DNA of 64,000 bases. It comes from Arcticibacter pallidicorallinus (GTDB lineage: Bacteria; Bacteroidota; Bacteroidia; Sphingobacteriales; Sphingobacteriaceae). A program made the position numbers and the translations under genes. Below the pieces are notes generated by a model. The model ran no database searches. It saw only the letters and a list, made by a program, of their open reading frames with translations, and was not told the origin of the DNA. The stretch lies in the NCBI RefSeq assembly GCF_003002875.1, contig NZ_PVTH01000006.1, positions 62,001 to 126,000 of the forward strand, written 5' to 3'. Shown piece by piece: positions 28,061 to 35,963 of this stretch. Numbering within the stretch: the first letter of the stretch is position 1; every line of letters starts with the position of its first letter.

Positions 28061-30196
28061 ATGAACAAAAGGTTCGAGCATTTTTACACTAGCGTTTACA
28101 AGCTATTCTGTGTCTACCTGTTTCAACTCCTGCTTTTTACCTGTTTCCGCATCTCGTTTATCGTTAGGCTCCACAACTCCGACATTTTCTGCATGCCGGC
28201 CGACACAGCCAGGGCATTCGTAAGAGGATTCCAGTTCGATACCATGGTGATCAGCTATGGCCTTATTGTACCCTTCATCCTGTATCTTACATTGCTGATC
28301 AGCTCCTCTGACAGATACCGGATATTTCTGGAAAAGTTTGTCTGGGCATTTTGCGGACTGGTGATCAGTCTGTTTCTCTTGATCCTGTTTATAGACCAGT
28401 ACTTTTATAATTACTTCCAGTCTCATATCAACATCTTGATCTTTGGCCTTATTGACGACGATACCAAGGCCGTTATGACCTCGGTATGGTCAGACTATCC
28501 GATTTTGAAGATCTTCCTTCTGTGGGGCGCTGTTCTCTCATTATACGCCATCTTCGTTAACAAACTATTCAAAAGAGGTCGCTTCCGGCTAAAAGTACCA
28601 GTATGGGTGAGCATAACCGGTTCAGTGGCCATGCTGATTATCTTTGTTCTTGCCATCAGGCAATCGGTAAGCACCTTCCCCCTGCAGCCTCATGACACGG
28701 CTGTTTCTCCCAGTCAGGCTATTAATTTCCTCACAACAAATGGAGTATATGCGCTCAAAACAGCTTTTTCAGAGCGAGGTAAAGCTGAAAACCTTGAGCA
28801 CGCTGCGTTAGATGTAGTGAAAGAGCTGGGTTATAACAATGCGGCAGAAGCGGCGAGAGATTATTTCCAAGGGGGTGATATACCGGCTAGGCTTTCCGAC
28901 GAGGCTGCCCTCGGGAAGCTTTTTTCCATTACTCCGGTAAGTGCCTTCTTAGAGCAGAATCCACCGAACATAGTCTTTGTATTCATGGAGAGCATGAGCA
29001 ACTACAACATGACCTTTGACTCTGATAAGGCAGACCTCATGGGAAGACTTAAACCACATTTCCGCTCTGATATCGTATTTAGAAACTTTGTTTCCAGCGG
29101 AAACACCACCGTTCAGAGCCTGGAATTCCTCATTACCAACAGCCCGGTTAGTTTAACGCAGTCCCGCTACAGATTTAAGCCCCTGCCCACCGGCACCGCA
29201 TTGCCTTTCAAGAAATCCGGCTATGAAACGACGTTTATTACCGGTGGAGAAACTAATTGGCGAAATATCCACGAGCTTGCACCAAATCAGGGATTTGACA
29301 AGCTATTGGGCAAACACGACATCTACAGTGAAATGGCAAACGCTCAGGGAAATCATTGGGGAGCTTATGATGAACATCTATTCGAATATGCATTCAAGAG
29401 ATTGTCGGCGACGAATAAGGCCCCGCAGTTTATGTTCATTCAGACCACCACCAATCATACTCCGTTTGACCTTCCGGCAAGCTATAAACCTGGCAAAATC
29501 GAACTGAGCGCTGATATTAAAAACCGTCTGCTGGTGGATGAAAGTCTTGCCATCAAGAACTTAAATGCTCTCCAGTATTCAAATAATTGCCTGGGAGCAT
29601 TTCTCGACAAGATCAAGCATTCATCACTCGCCAAAAACACGATCGTCGTGGCTACCGGAGACCATAACAACTTAATGCTGTTCGACTTTGACGAGTCAAG
29701 CCAGGCAGATCAGAGAGGTGTGCCGCTGTACGTGTATGTTCCTGAACGTTATCAGCCGGATGGTAGCATGGATACTAGCCGGTTCGGCTCGCATAAGGAC
29801 ATATTTCCTACATTATATCATCTGGCCCTGTCTGATGCAAAATACTTCAGCATAGGGAACAACCTGCTGGAGAAAGGCAACCAAAAACTTTTTTTTGGCA
29901 TGAACCTCGGGTCATTCACCGCGTTTTCTGCTGAGGCAGCTGCTGGTTACGGCTCCGGCGGTACCTTATACAAAACGGAAAACAAGCGATTGAAAAAGGA
30001 CGATAACTGCAGTGCGGCCCGTCAGCTAATGAAGCAGGCCCGCGCAAATTACGCTTTGTCCGTATTCGCGATCATCAACTCCCTCAAAGAACCGGGGGAA
30101 AAACCACACATCAAAAAGCGCAATAAGAAAACCTTGAAGACCGTCCGCACAGATCGGCGAAAAGGCCTTCAAAACCAAACATCCCGACCAGGCTAA
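28061..30196 (+). CDS. LtaS-like membrane phosphoglycerol/sulfatase-fold transferase
   Basis: 711 residues. Five transmembrane helices fill residues about 10-215 (FQLLLFTCFRISFIVRLH, VWAFCGLVISLFLLILFI and so on); residues about 300-640 form an alkaline-phosphatase/sulfatase fold. The nucleophile is Thr349 or Thr350 (SSGNTTVQSLEF); metal residues lie in FMESMSN and VVATGDHNN. LtaS of Gram-positives makes lipoteichoic acid; Gram-negative relatives add phosphoglycerol or phosphoethanolamine to glycans or lipids, so the substrate here is unknown. A basic C-terminal tail (KKRNKKTLKTVRTDRRKG) is unusual. Confidence 0.85.
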   Translation: MNKRFEHFYTSVYKLFCVYLFQLLLFTCFRISFIVRLHNSDIFCMPADTARAFVRGFQFDTMVISYGLIVPFILYLTLLISSSDRYRIFLEKFVWAFCGLVISLFLLILFIDQYFYNYFQSHINILIFGLIDDDTKAVMTSVWSDYPILKIFLLWGAVLSLYAIFVNKLFKRGRFRLKVPVWVSITGSVAMLIIFVLAIRQSVSTFPLQPHDTAVSPSQAINFLTTNGVYALKTAFSERGKAENLEHAALDVVKELGYNNAAEAARDYFQGGDIPARLSDEAALGKLFSITPVSAFLEQNPPNIVFVFMESMSNYNMTFDSDKADLMGRLKPHFRSDIVFRNFVSSGNTTVQSLEFLITNSPVSLTQSRYRFKPLPTGTALPFKKSGYETTFITGGETNWRNIHELAPNQGFDKLLGKHDIYSEMANAQGNHWGAYDEHLFEYAFKRLSATNKAPQFMFIQTTTNHTPFDLPASYKPGKIELSADIKNRLLVDESLAIKNLNALQYSNNCLGAFLDKIKHSSLAKNTIVVATGDHNNLMLFDFDESSQADQRGVPLYVYVPERYQPDGSMDTSRFGSHKDIFPTLYHLALSDAKYFSIGNNLLEKGNQKLFFGMNLGSFTAFSAEAAAGYGSGGTLYKTENKRLKKDDNCSAARQLMKQARANYALSVFAIINSLKEPGEKPHIKKRNKKTLKTVRTDRRKGLQNQTSRPG

Positions 30197-30201
30197 GTCA
30201 T

Positions 30202-30630
30202 CTATTTAGTCCCTTCTGTAATAAAGCTTTCAATAGCCAGCTTATAACTATTCAAGCCAAATCCTGCAATGACGCCGACGCAGTTTTTGGCGAGAAAAGA
30301 ATGATGTCGGAAGGCCTCCCTGGCGTGGACGTTTGAAATATGCACTTCTACAACCGGCGTGGTAACTGCGGCAATGGCATCTCCAATAGCCAAAGACGTA
30401 TGGGTATATGCGCCTGCATTGATGATTATGCCATCAAATTCGTATCCTGTAGCATGGATTTTATCAATTATCGCTCCCTCCCAATTACTCTGAAAATATT
30501 CCAGCTGAAGCTGCGGGTATTGTTGCTGCAAGCTGCTGAAAAATGGCTCAAAGCTGGTATCTCCGTAAATTGATTTCTCTCGTTTCCCAAGCAGATTAAG
30601 GTTGGGCCCATTAATGATCTGTAATTTCAT
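30202..30630 (-). CDS. aroQ: type II 3-dehydroquinate dehydratase
   Basis: 142 residues, the usual length. Active-site features are INGPNLNLLGKREKSIYG (catalytic Tyr), INAGAYTHTSLAI and EVHISNVHAREAFR (proton-donating His). It makes 3-dehydroshikimate in the shikimate pathway, cytoplasmic dodecamer. It is convergent with the LtaS-like gene and divergent from xerD. Confidence 0.96.
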   Translation of the reverse strand: MKLQIINGPNLNLLGKREKSIYGDTSFEPFFSSLQQQYPQLQLEYFQSNWEGAIIDKIHATGYEFDGIIINAGAYTHTSLAIGDAIAAVTTPVVEVHISNVHAREAFRHHSFLAKNCVGVIAGFGLNSYKLAIESFITEGTK

Positions 30631-30673
30631 CTACAATGTATTTCCGGTTAATTGTGATCGTTTTAATTGAATT

Positions 30674-30705
30674 AAGCATCTTTGATGCTTTCAGGTGTAT
30701 CCTGA
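30674..30705. repeat. two adjacent small hairpins
   Basis: AAGCATC-TTT-GATGCTT (30674-30690) and TCAGG-TGTAT-CCTGA (30691-30705) are back-to-back inverted repeats in the divergent aroQ/xerD interval. They could act in the xerD leader or as regulator sites. Function unknown. Confidence 0.45.
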
Positions 30706-30752
30706 GAGTATTCAAACATACTAGTTTAATTGAAGATGTCATATAGTAAAAT

Positions 30753-31649
30753 ATGAACTGGAGTACTTCGATAAAAGGTTTTAAGTCTTACCTCATGCTG
30801 GAAAGGGCAATGGCCCAAAACACCATTGAGGCATATATGAGGGATATAGGCAAACTCCGGGAGTTCTGCAGGAGCTCCGGAGGGCAGGACCCGCAATCGG
30901 TTAGTACAGACGATCTGCGCGTATTCCTGGGCTGGTTGAATGAGTTGGGCATGCTTCCCTCCTCGCAGGCAAGGGTATTATCGGCCATAAAAACCTTTTA
31001 CCATTATCTGGTTCTGGAAGCGGGTCTCGAAAATAATCCCGCTGCCCTGATGGAAGGCCCTCGCCTTAGCAGGAACCTGCCAGACACGCTAAATATCCTG
31101 GAGATACAGGAGCTTATCAACGCTATCGACCTTTCTAAACCTGAAGGTATGCGCAATAAGGCTATGATCGAGGTCTTGTATGGATGCGGACTTCGTGTTT
31201 CAGAGCTGATAAACCTCAAGCGTTCTGATCTCTTTTTAGATGTGGAATACATCAAGGTAATCGGCAAAGGCGACAAACAGCGTCTGGTGCCCATCGGTGG
31301 AGAGGCCATTAAGTACTTGAACATCTATCTTAAGGAATCCAGAGTTCATCAGCCTGTTAAGCCGGGCTTCGAAGATTATGTCTTTTTAAACAGACGCGGC
31401 GCTGCACTGAGCCGTGTGATGGTCTTCTTGATTATCAAAAATCTTGCGCAAAAGATCAATTTGAAAAAAGATATCAGTCCGCATACCTTCAGACATTCCT
31501 TCGCCACCCACCTGATTGAAGGCGGCGCAGACTTACGAGCAGTGCAAGACATGCTCGGACATGAAAGCATTACAACAACAGAGATTTACACGCATCTGGA
31601 CAAATCTTATCTGAAAGATATGATCCGTCAATATCATCCAAGGAGCTAA
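30753..31649 (+). CDS. xerD: tyrosine recombinase XerD (dimer resolution)
   Basis: 298 residues. N-terminal SAM-like domain (1-95), catalytic domain with Arg148 (CGLRVSELINL), a Lys in IGKGDKQR, His244 and Arg247 (HTFRHSFATHL), His270 (LGHESITT) and nucleophile Tyr279 (EIYTH). All six catalytic residues are present and length is that of chromosomal XerC/XerD, not phage integrases. It resolves chromosome dimers at dif together with a partner or alone. No integrated element is next to it, which supports the housekeeping role. Confidence 0.93.
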   Translation: MNWSTSIKGFKSYLMLERAMAQNTIEAYMRDIGKLREFCRSSGGQDPQSVSTDDLRVFLGWLNELGMLPSSQARVLSAIKTFYHYLVLEAGLENNPAALMEGPRLSRNLPDTLNILEIQELINAIDLSKPEGMRNKAMIEVLYGCGLRVSELINLKRSDLFLDVEYIKVIGKGDKQRLVPIGGEAIKYLNIYLKESRVHQPVKPGFEDYVFLNRRGAALSRVMVFLIIKNLAQKINLKKDISPHTFRHSFATHLIEGGADLRAVQDMLGHESITTTEIYTHLDKSYLKDMIRQYHPRS

Positions 31650-31650
31650 A

Positions 31651-32961
31651 TCAGACCGTTTTTACGTCTTTTTTATCGTAGCTCTCGATGTCGGTGATGT
31701 AGTTGTTTAGGATAAGAAAATCGTAAAGCGGCTTCGCCTGATAACTTACGGGCATATTTTGCGTGGTAATAATTTCGTTCGTTACCTTGTTCAGGTAAGG
31801 ATACGCATACAGCTTCACGTTCTTGCTAAACAAGTCGCTGACATAGCTCAAAAGTTCGTCGGTGTAGTTCTCGCCATACTCGGCGGAGTTGAAGATTCGT
31901 CTAAGATTCGCGATATTCGTGGATATCCCTACGCTGCTCGGTCTGCATTTAGCCAGGTACTGAGCAAGCTTATGGTTCCGCGAAAAGTGAGAAACAATGA
32001 CGTGGTTGCCCGTAGCACATAGCTCCTCGGCGCGCTTTGCAAACTCTTCCAGATCCTCCTTATTGATCTCATTCTTTTCATCGAACATGTTCGACATCAA
32101 CACTTCAATAAGCACGATCAGGTTAGAATCATCGATACCCTGAGTGCGCTTAAACTGCTCAACAGCACGGTTGAAGAGATCAAAGTTAGGCGTCGACTTC
32201 TGCCTGTACTTGGTTCTCAGGATCATGATATTTTTCTTGTAAAGCAGGTCTTTAGACTGCTGAACCTCAGCTTCTTTATCAAAAATCGCTGCACTCGAGA
32301 AACCCTTGGCAATCAGGTAAAGGTTCACCAGACGATCATTGGCATGCTGGAAAACTGGTCCTCTCAGATTAATGAGGTCAATCTCAACAGATCCTATGGA
32401 GAGATTATCAACCAGCGATTCAATCATGGTCTGTACATCACCGTTCAGGAAAAACGCAGCGTAAACAAGGTTCACGCCGATTATACCCAATACATTTTGC
32501 TGTAAACTGGCATCGCTGTCTAACAGACGTATATGCAGTATAATTTCGTTCGCTTTGCCATGTGGTTCAGACTGAAAACGTATTCCAACCCAGCCATGCG
32601 GCTCATTGGTTTTGTTGTAGTTTAAAGTCGTAACTGTATTGGCAAAGGAGAAAAAGCACCTGTTATCATAAGCCAGACCTTCAAGCCTTTCGGTTAACAG
32701 ATCAAACTCATGGGTCAACATCTTGATCAGTCTCGATTTGCTCACATATCGTCCTGATTCTTCAGCTCCATAAATTTCGTTGCTAAAGACCATATCATAG
32801 GCAGACATCGTTTTCGCTATCGTCCCCGAAGCAGCACCTGCTGTAAAGAAGTTACGTGCAACTTCCTGACCTGCACCAATCTCCGCAAACGTACCGTAAA
32901 TATTAGGGTTTAAGTTAATTTTTAGCGCCTTCCTCTTGGTTTCGGGTATTTCTCTGACCAT
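31651..32961 (-). CDS. conserved Bacteroidota protein of unknown function
   Basis: 436 residues from the ATG at 32961 (a TTG two codons earlier is less likely, since a promoter box precedes). The N-terminus NLNPNIYGTFAEIGAGQEVARNFFTAGAASGTIAKTMSAYD is reduced here to its hallmark words AEIGAGQEVARNFF and GTIAKTMSAYD; this protein is common in Bacteroidota and Planctomycetes and is often mislabelled as TonB receptor or nicotinate-nucleotide adenylyltransferase (my recollection). No signal peptide or transmembrane helix; looks cytoplasmic. No motif for a known enzyme is visible. It converges with xerD with 1 nt between stops. Confidence 0.75.
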   Translation of the reverse strand: MVREIPETKRKALKINLNPNIYGTFAEIGAGQEVARNFFTAGAASGTIAKTMSAYDMVFSNEIYGAEESGRYVSKSRLIKMLTHEFDLLTERLEGLAYDNRCFFSFANTVTTLNYNKTNEPHGWVGIRFQSEPHGKANEIILHIRLLDSDASLQQNVLGIIGVNLVYAAFFLNGDVQTMIESLVDNLSIGSVEIDLINLRGPVFQHANDRLVNLYLIAKGFSSAAIFDKEAEVQQSKDLLYKKNIMILRTKYRQKSTPNFDLFNRAVEQFKRTQGIDDSNLIVLIEVLMSNMFDEKNEINKEDLEEFAKRAEELCATGNHVIVSHFSRNHKLAQYLAKCRPSSVGISTNIANLRRIFNSAEYGENYTDELLSYVSDLFSKNVKLYAYPYLNKVTNEIITTQNMPVSYQAKPLYDFLILNNYITDIESYDKKDVKTV

Positions 32962-32964
32962 GCA

Positions 32965-32995
32965 CAAAACTAGCCTTTTGATTCAGTAGAAGCAA
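32965..32995 (-). promoter_or_regulatory. promoter at start of unknown-function gene
   Basis: On the minus strand TTG, 20 nt spacer and TAGTTTTG end 3 nt before the ATG at 32961. The match to the Bacteroidota consensus is full. Transcription would begin at or next to the ATG, implying a leaderless mRNA. Confidence 0.55.
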
Positions 32996-33108
32996 AAAAA
33001 CGACTCGCTTTTATCCCTCCGCATGTCGGTCCAAACAAAAAGCTTCCAAATATAGTTTATGAAAATACATCTGCAGAACCAACCAGCCTGCATCAAAAAC
33101 CCCGTTAA

Positions 33109-33534
33109 ATGAACATTGATTCTTACAATTTTAAAACGTATATCCCTATTCGCTTCGGCGATCTGAACGCCTATGGAGTGGTCAACAATGACGTCTTTCT
33201 TTCCTATTTCGAAATCGCCCATTCAGGCTATTGGAAGCAAATCGTGAACTGGAAGAGTAACACCAGAGGAATCATTATAGGCAAAGCGGAGGTGAGTTAT
33301 AAAAAGCCTGTGCGTTTCAACGACGAGTTGTATGCCTACGTTAAAATATCGAAGATTGAAAATTGCAGCTTTACCGTGGAGTACATCCTGACCATCAAAA
33401 CGCATGGTGGTGAGGATATTTGCACTACGGGCAAAACGGTATGCATATTCTACAATTACGAAAAGAACCGGCCCGAAAGGATCCCGGAAATACAACGCCA
33501 GAAGTTAATCGATTTTGAAGCCTTGGTATGCTAA
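33109..33534 (+). CDS. hotdog-fold acyl-CoA thioesterase-like protein
   Basis: 141 residues, single hotdog domain of the 4HBT/YbgC type: residues 13-35 read IRFGDLNAYGVVNNDVFLSYFE in essence, then YWKQIVNW and GIIIGKAEVSYKKP and AYVKISKIENCSF. The Asp that is catalytic in 4HBT-type enzymes (second acidic residue of the D-x-D motif) is Asn20 here, with Asp18 kept, so activity may differ. It lies between a conserved unknown gene (divergent) and folB (convergent, 7 nt). Function uncertain. Confidence 0.75.
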   Translation: MNIDSYNFKTYIPIRFGDLNAYGVVNNDVFLSYFEIAHSGYWKQIVNWKSNTRGIIIGKAEVSYKKPVRFNDELYAYVKISKIENCSFTVEYILTIKTHGGEDICTTGKTVCIFYNYEKNRPERIPEIQRQKLIDFEALVC

Positions 33535-33541
33535 TGCGGGG

Positions 33542-33907
33542 CTAGCGCACGTAAGCAAGCTCTACCTTGGAATTCCTGATCTCTCCCTTAATTGGAAGGG
33601 AGAGTTTGGTTATACTAACCGTTATTTTACTTACTGCAGGGAATTCGTCTTTGATTCTGTTAAGAATACTGTAGGCTACCTTTTCAAGTAACTTGCGGGT
33701 TATCTTCATCTCTTCGGATACGATCTCAAATAGACGTCCATAATCCACTGTCAGCTCCAGCTTATCAGAGTCGTCATCGGTACTTTCCATTTCTGTAGAA
33801 ACATCAACGGAAAAAGGTGTTCCGACAATCTGCTCTTCCGGGAAATAACCGTGATAAGCGAAGATCTTTACCCCTTCCAGACTTATCCTTTTAACAATTC
33901 CAGCCAT
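33542..33907 (-). CDS. folB: dihydroneopterin aldolase
   Basis: 121 residues, the standard length. Motifs are ISLEGVKIFAYHGYFPEEQ (active-site Tyr/Glu region), STEMESTDDDSDKLELTVDYGRLFEIV, and KVAYSILNRI. It cleaves dihydroneopterin to the hydroxymethyl pterin in folate synthesis. A TATATTTG box (33912-33919, minus strand) lies 4 nt before the ATG. Confidence 0.92.
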   Translation of the reverse strand: MAGIVKRISLEGVKIFAYHGYFPEEQIVGTPFSVDVSTEMESTDDDSDKLELTVDYGRLFEIVSEEMKITRKLLEKVAYSILNRIKDEFPAVSKITVSITKLSLPIKGEIRNSKVELAYVR

Positions 33908-33911
33908 GTAA

Positions 33912-33919
33912 CAAATATA
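33912..33919 (-). promoter_or_regulatory. -7 box of folB
   Basis: TATATTTG on the minus strand matches TAnnTTTG and is 4 nt from the folB ATG; no TTG at the usual distance. Confidence 0.35.
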
Positions 33920-33969
33920 GACTATCAGCGAAATAAGGATGATATAAACAGCAGTTTTAAATCAATTTC

Positions 33970-34000
33970 TTGTATTCCAGTTGAGTAAGAGCTAGATTTG
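33970..34000 (+). promoter_or_regulatory. promoter of SCO/cytochrome operon
   Basis: TTG (33970-33972), 20 nt spacer and TAGATTTG (33993-34000) match the Bacteroidota consensus. The ATG begins 5 nt later, so the transcript has almost no leader. Confidence 0.6.
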
Positions 34001-34005
34001 CCGCT

Positions 34006-34644
34006 ATGAATCTTCGTCTGATAATCCCGGTATCCTGTTTTCTGTTTTTATCCTGCAACCAAAAGTCTGAAAAGCTGCCTATACTTGGCAACAGGGAAGC
34101 TGTGACCCGTACGGTTGACGGGAAAACCGTTACCGACACGATCTATCAAACTATCCCTTCATTCAGTTTTGTAAATCAGGACAATAAGGTTGTAACCGAG
34201 AAAGATTTTAGAAACAAGATTTACGTAGCCGACTTTTTTTTCACTTCCTGCCCTTCTATCTGTCCGGTCATGCACCGTAATATGCTCAAGGTCTATGACA
34301 AATTCAAGGACAACGAGGACGTCAAAATAGCATCTCATACCATTGACTATAAATATGACACCCCCGAAAAACTGAAGGAGTATGCTACGAAGCTGGGGAT
34401 TGAAGGAAACCAATGGGAGTTCTTGAGAGGATCTCGTGACTCTGTATATACACTGGCCGAGCGTAACTATCTCGTCGCCGTAAATGAAGACGCCAATGCT
34501 CCGGGAGGATATATTCATCAGGGCTGGTTCATTCTGGTTGATAAGCAAGGACGGCTTAGAGGCGCATACGACGGCACCAAGGAAGACCAGGTTTCGAAGC
34601 TCATGGGCGATATGGAAACGTTGCTAAAAGAAACCGATGAGTAA
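34006..34644 (+). CDS. SCO1/SenC family copper lipoprotein
   Basis: 212 residues. Lipoprotein signal with lipid Cys17 (CFLFLSC). Thioredoxin-like SCO fold with the copper motif SCPSIC (Cys82, Cys86) and distal His171 (GGYIHQGW). SCO proteins deliver copper to the CuA site of cytochrome oxidase from the periplasmic side of the membrane. It overlaps the next gene, a cytochrome c, by 8 nt, so the two are translationally coupled. Confidence 0.94.
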   Translation: MNLRLIIPVSCFLFLSCNQKSEKLPILGNREAVTRTVDGKTVTDTIYQTIPSFSFVNQDNKVVTEKDFRNKIYVADFFFTSCPSICPVMHRNMLKVYDKFKDNEDVKIASHTIDYKYDTPEKLKEYATKLGIEGNQWEFLRGSRDSVYTLAERNYLVAVNEDANAPGGYIHQGWFILVDKQGRLRGAYDGTKEDQVSKLMGDMETLLKETDE

Positions 34645-35074
34645 GCGGAGGATCGCAGGCTTTCTTTTCTGTATAACAGCTGTATGCTCGGTCATCTATT
34701 CTTGCCAGTCGGAGAACGACTTAAACTACGCCCGGTATTACACCAACGGGAAAAAGTTATACGACCTGCACTGTCAGAATTGTCACGGGTCCGACGGTCA
34801 GGGCTTAGGTAAATTGATTCCACCCCTTACCGATACCACTTTCCTCAAAAAGCACAAGTCAGAGATCGCCTGCTGGATCAAGCATGGAGTAAGCGACAGT
34901 ATGCTAGTTAACAATGTGCTTTATGCTTCGGAGATGCCCGCTAACCCGACGCTCCCGGATATCGACATTGCTGCGCTGGTAACGTATATAACCAATACAT
35001 TTGGAAACAACCGGGGCTTATACGATGTAAATAACGCAGCCACTGATCTTAAGCCATGCATTATCAGTAAATAA
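34637..35074 (+). CDS. monohaem cytochrome c lipoprotein
   Basis: 145 residues. Lipoprotein-like signal (SVIYSC, Cys23). One haem motif CQNCH (Cys46, Cys49, His50) and a likely axial Met100 (ASEMPANP). It is a class I cytochrome c domain of about 90 residues. The start ATG lies within the last codons of the SCO gene, and the pair is likely an electron donor/assembly unit of an oxidase not in this window. Confidence 0.92.
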   Translation: MSKRRIAGFLFCITAVCSVIYSCQSENDLNYARYYTNGKKLYDLHCQNCHGSDGQGLGKLIPPLTDTTFLKKHKSEIACWIKHGVSDSMLVNNVLYASEMPANPTLPDIDIAALVTYITNTFGNNRGLYDVNNAATDLKPCIISK

Positions 35075-35077
35075 ATT

Positions 35078-35085
35078 TAACTTTG
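35078..35085 (+). promoter_or_regulatory. -7 box of rnpB
   Basis: TAACTTTG matches TAnnTTTG and ends 4 nt before the predicted RNase P RNA 5' end. It follows the cytochrome stop codon directly. Confidence 0.5.
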
Positions 35086-35089
35086 TAAC

Positions 35090-35460
35090 GGTTGTTCCAT
35101 CGCCGGGTATTTATATCAGGAGGAAAGTCCGGGCAACACAGAGCGTCTTGCTTCCTAACGGGAAGGGCACATCTTTGATGTGTACGGAAAGTGCCACAGA
35201 AAACAAACTACCCGGATTGCTTGCGGTTCGGGAAAAGGTGAAAACGTGAGGTAAGAGCTCACGGCTTTGTATGGCAACATGCATCGCGGTAAACCCCAGG
35301 AGTTGAAAGACCAAATATGCTGGCGACTGAAGGCTGCTCGTCTTAGTTTTGCTTCGCAAATGCGCCAGCGGGTAGGTCGTTTGATCATGTCAGCGATGAC
35401 ATGGCTAGATAAATGATGGAAGCCCTCTTTGGGTGACAGAACCCGGCTTACAGACCTTAT
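35090..35460 (+). ncRNA. rnpB: RNase P RNA (bacterial class A)
   Basis: The conserved cores of RNase P RNA are plain: the 5' region GGAGGAAAGTCCGGGC (35119-35134), GTGCCACAGAAA near 35191, and the 3' region ACAGAACCCGGCTTA. The ends pair as P1 (GGTTGT at 35090 with ACAGACC at 35450-35456, one bulged G). The 5' end is set by the -7 box and is good to a few bases. The RNA removes 5' leaders of tRNA precursors. Reading frames on the opposite strand of this region are spurious. Confidence 0.95.
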
Positions 35461-35461
35461 A

Positions 35462-35499
35462 AAAGAGGGTGTATCATTAATCATGGTCACCCTCTTTTT
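35462..35499 (+). terminator. terminator of rnpB
   Basis: AAAGAGGGTG (35462-35471) pairs with CACCCTCTTT (35488-35497), followed by T, a strong intrinsic terminator just after the RNase P RNA. Confidence 0.85.
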
Positions 35500-35555
35500 C
35501 GTTTCATTCAAGTTGTGAATATCCCGAATACCATGCGGCGGTTTACCTCAGCACT

Positions 35556-35806
35556 ACCGGTGATCTACCTTAGGTCGGCTGCTAGTCTGCTTTAGGTCAG
35601 CCTCTGGTTTGCCGGTAGGTGTAGCTACCATGCAGCCACAGTGGAGCCACAGTGAGGCCACGTTTTTCCCGGTAAAAGGTGGCCTCACTGTGGCCTCACT
35701 GCGGCATCACCCTGGCCTCACCCACCGGCTGGCCACACGCGGATCACTCGCTAGCCCTCAGCAGGCTAACCGTTGACCGTCAGCGTCTAGAAGGCTGATC
35801 ACCGGT
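35556..35806. repeat. 251-bp nested imperfect inverted repeat, unknown function
   Basis: Four pairs of complementary arms nest in order: 35556-35571 with 35791-35806 (14 of 16), 35595-35603 with 35763-35771 (8 of 9), 35605-35621 with 35719-35735 (13 Watson-Crick plus 2 G-U of 17) and 35639-35661 with 35679-35701 (21 of 23 plus one G-U), with a 17-nt loop containing TTTT and AAAA. The right inner arm is an exact tandem of an 11-bp unit (GTGGCCTCACT). No reading frame of note is inside. It could be a structured RNA or a small palindromic repeat element. The flanks 35500-35555 and 35807-35963 show nothing else clear. Confidence 0.75.
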
Positions 35807-35963
35807 GGTCACGTTGAACGTGGGTTTCATGACTCAGTCTATTGGTATTTCACGTATGATACCACTTGTTGCGTTTTTCTAACCAACCTAATCAAAACTG
35901 TATATAATTGTATACATTAGCAAAAACAAAAACTTCTTTTGTGCGTTCAAAAAATAGAACACT

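Noticed and set aside
30753-31649. Tyrosine recombinase as sign of an integrated element
   Set aside because: Length and motifs are those of chromosomal XerD and no att repeats or phage genes flank it.
35111-35511. Open frames on the minus strand across the RNase P RNA
   Set aside because: They lie inside rnpB, whose conserved cores fit base for base; no protein features.
35556-35806. CRISPR array or tandem repeat array
   Set aside because: The repeated 11-bp unit occurs only as a pair and as part of an inverted repeat; no spacers.
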